Below, in pieces: positions 30,701 through 37,322 of a DNA stretch of 64,000 bases. Within the stretch, counting starts at the first letter, position 1. Each line of letters starts with the position of its first letter. The notes beneath the pieces were generated by a model. The model saw only the letters and a program-made list of their open reading frames with translations. It was not told the origin of the DNA and searched no databases. Both the position numbers and the translations under genes were made by a program. Where the stretch lies: positions 124,001-188,000 of the forward strand of contig NZ_RXFT01000006.1 in NCBI RefSeq assembly GCF_003952165.1, in the 5' to 3' direction. This DNA is from Variovorax guangxiensis (GTDB lineage Bacteria; Pseudomonadota; Gammaproteobacteria; Burkholderiales; Burkholderiaceae_C).

Positions 30701-31946
30701 GAGCACCGCTACCAGCAGCATCAGCAGCCTGTCGACCTCCACGTCGAGCGGCCTGAGCACGGCCACGAGCAGCATCAACAGCCTCTCGACCTCGACCTCG
30801 TCGGGCCTGAGCACGGCGTTCAGCGGCATCGGCAGCCTGTCGACGGGCCTGAGCACGACGAACGTCAACCTCAACAGCCTGAGCACCTCGGTCAACAACA
30901 TCTACAACACCGGCACCAAGTACTTCCACGCCAACTCGACGGCGGGCGACTCGGTGGCCAGCGGGCAGGAGGCGGTGGCGATCGGCCCTCAGTCGGTGGC
31001 CAGCGGCGCCAACTCCTTCGCGGCCGGCAACGGTGCGAAGGCGACGGCCGACGGCGCGGTGGCGGTGGGCTTCGGCGCACAGGCCACGGGTGCCAACGCG
31101 ATCGCCATCGGCACGGGCGCCCTGGCCACGGGCTCGCAGGCCATCGGTGCCAACGCCCGTGCGGGCGGCGGCGGCGTGGCGCTGGGCGACAACGCGGATG
31201 CGGGCGGCACGCCGCTGAGCCAGGCGCAGAACGTCTCCAAGGGCACGGCCATCGGCTTCGGCGCGATCGTCCAGCAAAGCGGCGGCGTGGCGCTGGGCTC
31301 CGGCTCGGTAGCTTCCACCGCGGCGGGCGTGGCCGGCTACGTGCCGGGCGGCGCGACGGCGCAGCAGGAGGCCGCGATCAAGGCGACCACCAGCACGCAG
31401 GCAGCGGTGTCTGTGGGCGACGCGGCCAACGGCCAGTACCGCCAGATCACCGGCGTGGCGGCGGGCACGGCCGACAGCGATGCGACCAACGTAGCGCAGT
31501 TGAAGGCGGCCTCGGCGGCGTCGAAGGCCAGCAGCGTTCAGTACGCGACCAACCCGGACGGCTCGGTCAACTACAACCAGATCACGCTGGGCAACGGCCA
31601 GGCGCCGGGCGGCACGCGCATCAGCAACGTGGCGGCGGGCATCCTGCCGGGCGACGCGGTCAACGTGCAGCAGCTCAACCAGGTGCAGGGCCAGGTCGGC
31701 GACGTGGCGCGCATCGCCTACTCGGGAACGGCCATGGCGTTCGCGATGTCGGGCACCTACCTGCCGACGCTCTATCCGGGCGAGAAGACGGTGGGCGTGG
31801 GCCTGGGCAGCTACAAGGGCTACAGCGCGGTGGCGCTGACCTTCAAGGCACTGTCGGACGACGGCAAGATGTCGTGGGGCGCGGGCCTGACGACCACGGG
31901 CAAGGAGTGGGGCATCAATGCCGGCATCGGCTGGAAGTGGAAATAA
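24744..31946 (+). CDS. Giant trimeric autotransporter adhesin (YadA-like)
   Basis: A 2400-residue type Vc adhesin. The start MNKSYRSIWNESLGAWVA begins an ESPR signal peptide; earlier in-frame codons are rejected because the ESPR fixes the start. Residues about 120-860 are a YadA-type head built of AIGxxAxA-like repeats. A neck (RRITNLADGAAPTDAVTVAQ) at about 870-890 leads to stalk 1 (about 892-1332). Then come a TKYFHANSTG motif, a short head (about 1350-1385), a second neck (RVITGVAPGSADTDAVNVSQ), stalk 2 (about 1437-2050), a third head (about 2065-2155), two more necks and the 12-strand-barrel anchor (about 2316-2400), ending GINAGIGWKWK. Both stalks are tandem 18-residue Ser/Thr-rich repeats. 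It is flanked by three DUF2827 genes. Confidence 0.95.
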   Translation: MNKSYRSIWNESLGAWVAASEITSARGKRSGSSVTATVAAIGLAIASMAFGPHAGASVLGPSGTCVTGGGTGPDGTTAYGATVAPVDGSGVWSAVAGCSSNGGNFLGVTTIGSFTTAQGAGATAIGMAAVANKLATALGHQAQATGITSLAAGFNARSAGDNSTALGSAANAIGTSSVAVGNAASAQGVNGIAIGLNANAASVGSSNLAIGWGANASGTAAALGDSTAIGTGAKATGQDSTAVGGQTSATATNTLAIGNNGTSATAQGATAFGVGAKASGQNSLAAGNGTTASSTGSIAIGSNASGVANSAATDGIAIGGQSNVAAAATSGIAVGRGAVVNSASGIAQGDGANVAASSNGGVAVGASSKVSGTNTVAIASGANASGASATAIGNNANAAAASAVAVGSSAAGLGNSSVAVGNTALARADGSIAIGKNAAIGSNTDVNSVAIGTNANSWGGSIALGTGASADQFGVSAQNAGIAIGGNAATDDRSTRSIAIGNGASVKPPNTTSVVDATLALGVNALGSGSNAVAIGTATAASGAGSTAIGGNATGGAAAAAADSIAIGGQSSVVSTATSGIALGRGAVVNGAFGIAQGDGVTSGATGQNVAIGSSGTTANSGSATGGAVAIGRGQKATGNGAVAIGDPNTANGTGAVVLGADSTAAGDAAGTTAANGAVAIGNANNAIGQGAVAMGNNTNAIGAGTVALGDSSRATALGAVALGSSASAVQDSTAIGRNANASAVASVAIGVNGFAAQQSVALGNNTTATGQSAVALGDTANASAQQALAIGAGALASNTRTVAIGTLANAAGANAVAIGYKAIAQYANAVAIGNGSVTGAAAPTGAAYMTGQTANGGEVSFGGGTAATNRRITNLADGAAPTDAVTVAQLSTTASSLSTGLSTTNSSLASLSTSTSTGLSTTNSSVASLSTSTSTGIVSLSTGLSTTNSTVSSLSTSTSTGLSTATSRINSLSTSTSTGLSTATSSIGSLSTSTSTGISSLSTGLSTTNSAVSSLSTGLSNSASSIGSLSTALSSTNSSVASLSTSTSTGLSTATSSIGSLSTSASTGISSLSTSTSTGLSTTNSSVASLSTSTSTGLSTTNSSITSLSTSTSTGLSTATSSISSLSTSTSTGLSTTNSSVTSLSTSTSTGLSTTNSSITSLSTSTSTGLSTVTSSIGSLSTSASTGISSLSTSTSTGLSTTNSSVASLSTSASTGISSLSTSTSTGLSTATSSIGSLSTSASTSISSLSTSTSTGLSTATSSINSLSTSASTGISSLSTSTSTGLSTTNSSIASLSTSTSTGLSTATSGIGSLSTGLSTTNSNLSTLSSSVSSIYNTGTKYFHANSTGADSQAIGANSVAIGQNAIANGDNSVALGANSTASRSAAAMTNYDAFGLTSKQNASGELNVGNRVITGVAPGSADTDAVNVSQVKTVTASLSSGLSTATSSIDSLSTSTSTGLSTTNSSVASLSTSTSTGLSTATSSINSLSTSTSTGISSLSTSTSTGLSTATSSINSLSTSTSTGISSLSTSTSTGLSTATSSIDSLSTSTSTGLSTATSGISSLSTGLSTTNSTVGSLSTSTSTGLSTATSSIDSLSTSTSTGLSTATSSISSLSTSTSTGLSTATSSISSLSTSTSTGLSTATSSIDSLSTSTSTGLSTATSSISSLSTSTSTGLSTATSSIDSLSTSTSTGLSTATSSIDSLSTSTSTGLSTATSGINSLSTGLSTTNSTVSSLSTSTSTGLSTATSSINSLSTSTSTGLSTATSSIDSLSTSTSTGLSTATSSINSLSTSTSTGLSTATSSISSLSTSTSTGLSTATSSIDSLSTSTSTGLSTATSSINSLSTSTSTGLSTATSSINSLSTSTSTGLSTATSSIDSLSTSTSTGLSTATSSINSLSTGLSTTNSTVNSLSTSTSTGLSTATSSISSLSTGLSTTNSTVDSLSTSLSSAGSGLASLSTSTSTGLSTATSSIDSLSTSTSTGLSTATSSISSLSTSTSSGLSTATSSINSLSTSTSSGLSTAFSGIGSLSTGLSTTNVNLNSLSTSVNNIYNTGTKYFHANSTAGDSVASGQEAVAIGPQSVASGANSFAAGNGAKATADGAVAVGFGAQATGANAIAIGTGALATGSQAIGANARAGGGGVALGDNADAGGTPLSQAQNVSKGTAIGFGAIVQQSGGVALGSGSVASTAAGVAGYVPGGATAQQEAAIKATTSTQAAVSVGDAANGQYRQITGVAAGTADSDATNVAQLKAASAASKASSVQYATNPDGSVNYNQITLGNGQAPGGTRISNVAAGILPGDAVNVQQLNQVQGQVGDVARIAYSGTAMAFAMSGTYLPTLYPGEKTVGVGLGSYKGYSAVALTFKALSDDGKMSWGAGLTTTGKEWGINAGIGWKWK
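27420..28740 (+). repeat. Stalk 1: tandem 54-bp coding repeats
   Basis: In-frame tandem repeats of about 54 bp encode variants of SLSTSTSTGLSTATSSIG (18 residues). Length divided by period gives about 24 units. Variants include SLSTSASTGISSLSTSTSTG and SLSTGLSTTNSSVA. Third codon positions differ greatly between units while the peptide is kept. Confidence 0.9.
29055..30895 (+). repeat. Stalk 2: tandem 54-bp coding repeats
   Basis: A second array with the same 18-residue theme (SLSTSTSTGLSTATSSID/N/S), about 34 units by length, is more uniform than stalk 1. It is separated from stalk 1 by a short head and neck segment. Interruptions SLSTGLSTTNSTVxSLS recur at intervals. Confidence 0.9.
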
Positions 31947-31991
31947 GGGAAATAAGCCACTGAAAGGCCGCCGAACCGGCCCTCGAACGGG

Positions 31992-32028
31992 CGGCTCCCT
32001 CGCTTCACGGCGTGGGAGCCGTTCTTTC
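31992..32028 (+). terminator. Hairpin after the adhesin gene (weak terminator or attenuator)
   Basis: CGGCTCCC, a 14-nt loop and GGGAGCCG make a perfect 8-bp stem followed by TTCTTTC. It lies 45 bp after the adhesin stop and 19 bp before the next start. The imperfect T run suggests partial termination, which would lower expression of the DUF2827 genes relative to the adhesin. Confidence 0.55.
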
Positions 32029-32046
32029 TGGTACACACTCCGCCTC

Positions 32047-33198
32047 ATGCGCATAGGTATTTCAGTCCTTACCCATGCGGGGCAGAACATCTGGGAGAAC
32101 GGAATGGGGCAGAACGTCCTGTTCCTGGCCCGGCTGCTGCAACGCATCGACTTCGTCGAATCCGTGACCCTCGTCGACGCGGGCGACCAGCAGGCCATGC
32201 CGCCCCAGGTCGACATGGCCGCCATGGGCCTGAACTTCGGCCGGGCCCGCGAACTCACCGACGCGCTGGACGTGGTCATCGAGATGGCCGGCGCGCTCGA
32301 CGTGCAGTGGCTCTCCTATTTCCGCGCATGCGGCGGCCGCGTGGTGTTCCATTGCGTGGGCCAGCCTTTCGCGGCGCTGGCCGAGCCCATCGTCTTCACC
32401 GACAAGGGCTACTTCAGCAAGCCCGATCGCTGCGACGAGGTGTGGCTGCTGCCCAAGGACGAAGTGTTCGCGCCCATGATGCGTACCATCCACCGCTGTC
32501 CGGTGCACGAGGTGCCTTACCTCTGGTCGCCGCAGTTCCTGGCCCAGCGCGTCGCAGAGGTCGAGGCCGCGGGCTATCCCTTCGGCTACAGGCCGCGCAC
32601 CGCCGAACAGCCGGGCTTCCGCGTGGCTATCTTCGAGCCCAACATCTCGGTGGTGAAGACCTGCAGCGTGCCCATGCTCATCTGCGACGGCGCCTACCGC
32701 GCCGACCCGTCGGCCGTGACTTCGATGCAGGTGCTCAACACCCTGCACCTGAAGGACCACCCGACCATGCTGTACCTGGCGAACTCGCTGGACATCGTGC
32801 GCCAGCACAAGGCGACCTTCCACGGCCGCAACGACTTCGCGGGCTTCATGGTGCAGTTCGCCGACGCGGTGGTCTCGCACCAGTGGCAGAACGACCAGAA
32901 CTACGGCTATCTCGACGCGCTCTACGGCAACTACCCGCTGGTGCACAACTCGCCCTGGCTGCGCGACGCGGGCTACTACTACCCCGACTTCGACATCGCC
33001 GCCGGTGCCGCGCAGCTGCGCGAGGCCGTGCGCTCGCACGACCTGCAGCTCGACGACTACCGCGCCCGCGCGCAGCGCGTGTTCCAGTCGGTCGACCCGC
33101 TCAGCCCCGCGAACATCGAGGGCTACGCGCAGCGCCTGCTGCACCTCGTGGGCGGCAATGCCGCGTTCCGCGCCGATGCAGCGAGGGCCGCCGCATGA
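32047..33198 (+). CDS. DUF2827-family protein, copy 2 (candidate glycosyltransferase)
   Basis: A 383-residue protein starting MRIGISVLTHAGQNIWENGM, 100 bp after the adhesin on the same strand. Upstream in-frame codons (to 31918) overlap the adhesin end and are not favoured. It shares with copies 1 and 3 the N-terminal W-E-NG-x-x-QN-x-x-FL block, the central AIFEPNISVVKTCSVPML (about residue 195) and the C-terminal VVSHQWQNDQNYGYLDAL, YPLVHNSPWL and DAGYYY segments (about 278-318). No signal peptide or membrane helix is visible, so it should act in the cytoplasm. It overlaps copy 3 by 4 bp. A GT-B glycosyltransferase acting on the adhesin is inferred from fold-like motifs and context. Confidence 0.82.
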   Translation: MRIGISVLTHAGQNIWENGMGQNVLFLARLLQRIDFVESVTLVDAGDQQAMPPQVDMAAMGLNFGRARELTDALDVVIEMAGALDVQWLSYFRACGGRVVFHCVGQPFAALAEPIVFTDKGYFSKPDRCDEVWLLPKDEVFAPMMRTIHRCPVHEVPYLWSPQFLAQRVAEVEAAGYPFGYRPRTAEQPGFRVAIFEPNISVVKTCSVPMLICDGAYRADPSAVTSMQVLNTLHLKDHPTMLYLANSLDIVRQHKATFHGRNDFAGFMVQFADAVVSHQWQNDQNYGYLDALYGNYPLVHNSPWLRDAGYYYPDFDIAAGAAQLREAVRSHDLQLDDYRARAQRVFQSVDPLSPANIEGYAQRLLHLVGGNAAFRADAARAAA

Positions 33199-34319
33199 TG
33201 CCGGCGAAGCTCAAGGTCGGCGTCTCCATCTTCATCCGCAAGGGCGAGCAGAGCCTGTGGGAGAACGGCGTCTACCAGAACTGTTTGTTTCTCGTGATGC
33301 TGCTGCTGCGCTCGCCGCGCGTGGAAAGCGCGGTGCTGGTGGCCGGCGGCGGCGACGGCGGCCCGGCGGACGCCACCAACTTCCTCGCCGACTCGCCCGT
33401 GCCCGTCATCGACATGGCCACGGCGGGGCAGCAGCTCGACGTCATGTTCGAGATGAGCGCCCAGCTCGCCGTGCCGTGGTCGGTGGCGTTCCGCGAGCGC
33501 GGCGGCAAGATCGTCTCGATGCGCGTGGGCAACGACTACGTGATCGACATCGAGCGCATGATCTTCGACAAGCCGCACGGCCTGCTGATCTCGGGCGCGC
33601 CCTACGACGAGGTCTGGACGATCCCCGAGTACGAGGTGTCGTGCAAGCCGTATTTCGAGAGCACCTTCCGCGCGCCGGTACGGCTCATGCCGCACCTGTG
33701 GAGCCCGATGGTGCTGGAGCGCGCCATGGCCCGCGCGCCGCAGGGCGCTCCCTTCGCCTACGAGCCCGGCCGCGGCCGCTGGCGCGTGGCCATCTTCGAG
33801 CCCAACATCTGCATGGTGAAGACCAGCTTCATCCCGATGCTCGGCTGCGAGGCCGCGCACCGCGCGCAGCCCAGGCTCATCGAGAAGATGTGGGTCTACA
33901 ACAGCTTCCACCTGAAGGACAAGGCGCTCTTCATCGGCTTCGCGCAGAGCCTGGACATCGTGCAGCACGGCCTGGCCACCTTCGAGGGGCGCTTTCCGAT
34001 GTTCCAGGTGATGCCCGGCAAGATCGACGCGGTGTTCGCGCACCACTGGGAGAACGCGCAGAACTATCTCTACTACGAGGCGCTGTACGGCGGCTATCCG
34101 CTGATCCACAACTCGCACCTCATCGGCGACTGCGGCTACCGCTATCACGACTTCGACTGCGAGGAGGGTGGCCTCGCGCTGCGGCGCGCCTTCGCCGAAC
34201 ACGACGCCGACCTGCCGGCCTACCGCGAGCGCGCGCGCCGCTTCATCGCCACCCTCGACCCCGAGGGCGAGGAGAACGTGCGCGTCTACACCGCCGCCAT
34301 CGAAAACCTTTACGCATGA
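33195..34319 (+). CDS. DUF2827-family protein, copy 3 (candidate glycosyltransferase)
   Basis: A 374-residue paralogue of the preceding protein. Its ATG at 33195 (a second ATG follows at once) overlaps the previous stop in an ATGA arrangement, implying translational coupling. Shared blocks are KVGVSIFIRKGEQSLWENGV with YQNCLFL, VAIFEPNICMVKTSFIPML (about residue 198), and AHHWENAQNYLYYEALYGGY with PLIHNSHLIGDCGYRY (about 280-320). The region between the blocks differs from copies 1 and 2, so donor or acceptor specificity may differ. It is followed 8 bp later by a small secreted protein gene. Confidence 0.82.
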   Translation: MMPAKLKVGVSIFIRKGEQSLWENGVYQNCLFLVMLLLRSPRVESAVLVAGGGDGGPADATNFLADSPVPVIDMATAGQQLDVMFEMSAQLAVPWSVAFRERGGKIVSMRVGNDYVIDIERMIFDKPHGLLISGAPYDEVWTIPEYEVSCKPYFESTFRAPVRLMPHLWSPMVLERAMARAPQGAPFAYEPGRGRWRVAIFEPNICMVKTSFIPMLGCEAAHRAQPRLIEKMWVYNSFHLKDKALFIGFAQSLDIVQHGLATFEGRFPMFQVMPGKIDAVFAHHWENAQNYLYYEALYGGYPLIHNSHLIGDCGYRYHDFDCEEGGLALRRAFAEHDADLPAYRERARRFIATLDPEGEENVRVYTAAIENLYA

Positions 34320-34327
34320 GGACCGGG

Positions 34328-34936
34328 ATGAAGCCGACCCAACGATTCCCCCGTCTGCCGCTGGCGGCCCTCGCATGGGCCTTCGCCGGCAGCGCGCTCG
34401 CCCAGGGCGTTCTGGCGCCGCCAGCCCCGCCGCAGGACACGCTCACGCGCGCCGCGACCAGCGTGGGCGTCAAGCGCTGCCTGCCGGCGATCACACGGCT
34501 TGCCACGCTCACCGTGCAGGGCAGCCGCAGCCATGACGTGCTGCTCGACTGGGACCGCAAGCGCCCCGACGGCGGGCCGATCTTCTCGCTCATCGGCATG
34601 GAGTTTCCGAACGCGGGCGTGGCCGCGTCGATCACCGCGATTCCCGACGACAGCGGCGCCTGCACCGTGTCGGCCGAGCGCATCTCGGTGGCGCCCTTCA
34701 CCTGCGCGAGCGTCGGCCAGCAGGAACTGGGCAACTACAAGATGACCCGGCTGCTGCCCAACTACGCGGTCTACACCGACGAGAAGGAGCCGACCTCGTC
34801 GGTCTCGCTGATCGATTCGCCGCCGGGTTGCCTGATCATCCGGCGCTACGTGGAATACGGCTGGCGCGACCCGGCGGCTGCACCGGCGGCGGCTCCCGCC
34901 GGTGCCGGCGCGACCCAGCCACCGAAGAAGCGCTAG
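34328..34936 (+). CDS. Small secreted protein of unknown function in the adhesin locus
   Basis: A 202-residue exported protein. The start MKPTQRFPRLPLAALAWAFA follows GAGGA at good spacing; an ATG four codons upstream, overlapping the preceding stop, lacks a ribosome-binding site. The signal peptide is cleaved near GSALAQG. The mature part has four Cys (KRCLPAI, SGACTVS, PFTCASV, PPGCLII) spaced to allow two disulfides, and a Pro/Ala-rich tail. I do not recognise the family. Being the last gene behind the adhesin and two DUF2827 genes, a periplasmic or outer-membrane accessory to adhesin export is possible. Confidence 0.75.
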   Translation: MKPTQRFPRLPLAALAWAFAGSALAQGVLAPPAPPQDTLTRAATSVGVKRCLPAITRLATLTVQGSRSHDVLLDWDRKRPDGGPIFSLIGMEFPNAGVAASITAIPDDSGACTVSAERISVAPFTCASVGQQELGNYKMTRLLPNYAVYTDEKEPTSSVSLIDSPPGCLIIRRYVEYGWRDPAAAPAAAPAGAGATQPPKKR

Positions 34937-35057
34937 GCGACAGGCGCCCGTCTCCGACAACCGGGGACGTCCTTGACCGGCCCCGCGAGCCGGCCGCAAG
35001 CCCGAAGAATGGTGACGATCCGCACGCGAATCCGCGGCGGCAGGAAGGAGACGCACC

Positions 35058-37322
35058 ATGCCACTGGCTTCATTGATCGGCCGATGGGCCATGCAGCCTT
35101 TCTCGAAGGCGCTGCCGCCGCTGGGCGACACCGAGCGCGCCGCGCTGGAGGCCGGCACTGTCGGCTTCGAGGGGCGACTCTTCGCGGGCCGGCCCGACTT
35201 CGACGCACTCGCGGCCATGGGCCCGAACCGGCTCACCGAGCGCGAGCAGGCCTTTCTCGACAACGAAGTGCGCGAGCTGTGCCGCATGCTCGACGACCAT
35301 GCCATCGACCAGGCGCGCGACCTGCCGCCGGAGGTGTGGCGCTACCTGCGCGAGAAGCGCTTCTTCGGAATGATCATTCCCGAGGAGTTCGGCGGCCTCG
35401 GCTTCGGCCACCATGCGCACGCCACGGTGGTTGCGCGCATCGCCACCGTCAACGTGGCCACCGCCGTCACGGTGATGGTGCCCAATTCGCTGGGCCCGGC
35501 CGAGCTGCTGCTGCGCTACGGCACCGACACGCAGAAGGCCCACTACCTGCCGCGCCTGGCGGACGGCCGCGAGCTGCCGTGCTTCGGGCTGACCTCGCCC
35601 TACGCGGGCTCGGATGCGGCCTCGATTCCCGATCGCGGCGTGCTGGTGGAGCGCGAGATCGGCGGGCGCATGCGGCGCGGCTTCCTGGTCGATTTCGACA
35701 AGCGCTACATCACGCTCGCACCGGTCGCCACCGTGGTCGGGCTGGCCTTCCACGCCATCGACGAGAGCAGGCCGGAAGGCGAGCGCGAGCTGGGCATTAC
35801 CTGCGCGCTCATTCCCGTGCCGCAGGCCGGCATGGAGATCGGGCGGCGCCACCGGCCGATGGACAGCGCCTTCATGAATGGCCCGATCCACGGCCGCCAG
35901 GTGTTCGTGCCGATGGACTGGATCATCGGCGGCGAGCAGCAGGTCGGCCAGGGCTGGCGCATGCTGATGGAATGCCTTGCGGCGGGCCGCGCGATATCGC
36001 TGCCCGCGCTGGGCTCGGCGATGCAGCAGACCGCGCTGTACGTGGCCAACGGCTACGGCCGGATCCGCGAGCAGTTCGGCATGCCGGTGGGCAGGTTCCA
36101 TGCTGTCGCGGGGCTGGTCGCGCAGATGTCGGCCGAGCTGTATGCGAGCGACGCGGCGCGCCGTTTCACGGCCGCCGCGCTCGACAAAGGCGAGCGGCCC
36201 AGCGTGGCGAGCGCCATCCTCAAGGTGCAGCTGACGGAAGCGGGCCGGCGCGCGGTGAACCATGGCATGGACATCCTCGGCGGCAAGGGCATCATCTCGG
36301 GCCCCTCCAACCTGCTGGGCGTGGCCTACCGGCAGGCGCCGATCGCGATCACGGTGGAGGGCGCCAACATCCTCACGCGCGCGCTGATCGTGTTCGGGCA
36401 GGGCGCGGTGCGGTGCCATCCGCACGTGCTCGACGAAATGGCCGCCGTGCAGGCGAAGGACGAGACCGCGCTCGGCAAGGCGCTGATGGCGCACGGCCGG
36501 CACGTGGCGGTGAACCTGTGGCGCAGCCTGTTCGGCGCGCCGGTGCTCGGCTCGCCGCCGGACGAACTGGTGCATGAAGCACGGCTCATCGCGCGCATGA
36601 GCGCCAAGTACGCGCTCACGGCCGATCTCGCGATGGGCATGCTCGGCGGCAAGCTCAAGCGCATGGAGCTGCTCTCGGCGCGCCTGGGCGACGTGCTCGC
36701 GCATCTCTATCTGGCGAGCGCCTGCGTGTGGCGCCACGGCGTCGAGCGGGCGCCGGAAATGCTGCCTTTCGCGAAAGCGGCGATCCGGCTGCAGATCGAC
36801 GAGGCCGGCGGCATCCTGCGCGATCTCTACGCGAACCTTCCGGCGCCGGGGCGGCGCGTGATCGGTTCGCTGGTACTGCGCCGCACCGCGCACCTGGCGC
36901 CGCTGCGCGACCTGCAGTTGCTCGAACTGGCCGACCTGCTGCGCAAGGACCCGCGCCTCGTCGGGCGGCTGGCGCCCGACCTGAGCGAGCCAGCCGCGGG
37001 CGGCCTGCTCGACCTGATGCATGCGATGGAGCTGGGCGCGAAGCTTGGCGACGGCACGGCCGCGCTCAACAAGGTGCTGCGCCGCACGAACTCGCTTGAA
37101 GAGGCTGCGCGCTCGGCGCCCGACCCCGAGCTGGCGCTGGCCTATCTGAAGGCGGCCGACAAGGTCATCCAGGTCGACGACTTCGAAGGCCCGCCGCGCG
37201 ATGCGCAGGGCAGGGCGGACCTCAGCCCGCCTGCTGCTGTTGCGCCGCCAGTGCGGTCAGAGCAGCCGCCGTCTGCTCGTCCGCCGGAAAGAACGACTCC
37301 ACCGCGAGTTCCTGCAGCGTGA
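35058..37322 (+). CDS. fadE: FadE-like acyl-CoA dehydrogenase
   Basis: A 754-residue acyl-CoA dehydrogenase of the long FadE type (E. coli FadE is about 814 residues), catalysing the first step of fatty-acid beta-oxidation. Visible are the FAD/substrate segments GMIIPEEFGGLGFGHHAH (about residue 105) and CFGLTSPYAGSDAASI (about 180), the region DILGGKGIISGPSNLLG (about 405), and ITVEGANILTRALIVFGQGA (about 435), which holds the catalytic Glu. A FadE-specific C-terminal domain (DUF1974-like) fills residues about 480-720. The N-terminal hydrophobic segments of E. coli FadE are absent. A good AGGAGA precedes the ATG. The last 101 bp overlap the convergent XRE gene, and the final ~35 residues are low-complexity Pro/Ala/Arg. 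Confidence 0.9.
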   Translation: MPLASLIGRWAMQPFSKALPPLGDTERAALEAGTVGFEGRLFAGRPDFDALAAMGPNRLTEREQAFLDNEVRELCRMLDDHAIDQARDLPPEVWRYLREKRFFGMIIPEEFGGLGFGHHAHATVVARIATVNVATAVTVMVPNSLGPAELLLRYGTDTQKAHYLPRLADGRELPCFGLTSPYAGSDAASIPDRGVLVEREIGGRMRRGFLVDFDKRYITLAPVATVVGLAFHAIDESRPEGERELGITCALIPVPQAGMEIGRRHRPMDSAFMNGPIHGRQVFVPMDWIIGGEQQVGQGWRMLMECLAAGRAISLPALGSAMQQTALYVANGYGRIREQFGMPVGRFHAVAGLVAQMSAELYASDAARRFTAAALDKGERPSVASAILKVQLTEAGRRAVNHGMDILGGKGIISGPSNLLGVAYRQAPIAITVEGANILTRALIVFGQGAVRCHPHVLDEMAAVQAKDETALGKALMAHGRHVAVNLWRSLFGAPVLGSPPDELVHEARLIARMSAKYALTADLAMGMLGGKLKRMELLSARLGDVLAHLYLASACVWRHGVERAPEMLPFAKAAIRLQIDEAGGILRDLYANLPAPGRRVIGSLVLRRTAHLAPLRDLQLLELADLLRKDPRLVGRLAPDLSEPAAGGLLDLMHAMELGAKLGDGTAALNKVLRRTNSLEEAARSAPDPELALAYLKAADKVIQVDDFEGPPRDAQGRADLSPPAAVAPPVRSEQPPSARPPERTTPPRVPAA

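Noticed and set aside
27420..30895. Regular short repeats that could suggest a CRISPR array
   Set aside because: There are no unique spacers of constant length between identical repeats, the repeats stay in frame throughout, and no cas genes are nearby.
27287..30901. Long open frames on the minus strand opposite the adhesin stalks (Val/Leu/Arg-rich repeats)
   Set aside because: They mirror the 54-bp repeats, have monotonous composition and no start signals of their own. The sense frame encodes a complete, recognisable adhesin.
35070..37022. A 650-codon open frame opposite fadE
   Set aside because: It is a typical GC-rich antisense shadow, rich in His, Arg and Gln. The plus strand encodes a clear acyl-CoA dehydrogenase.
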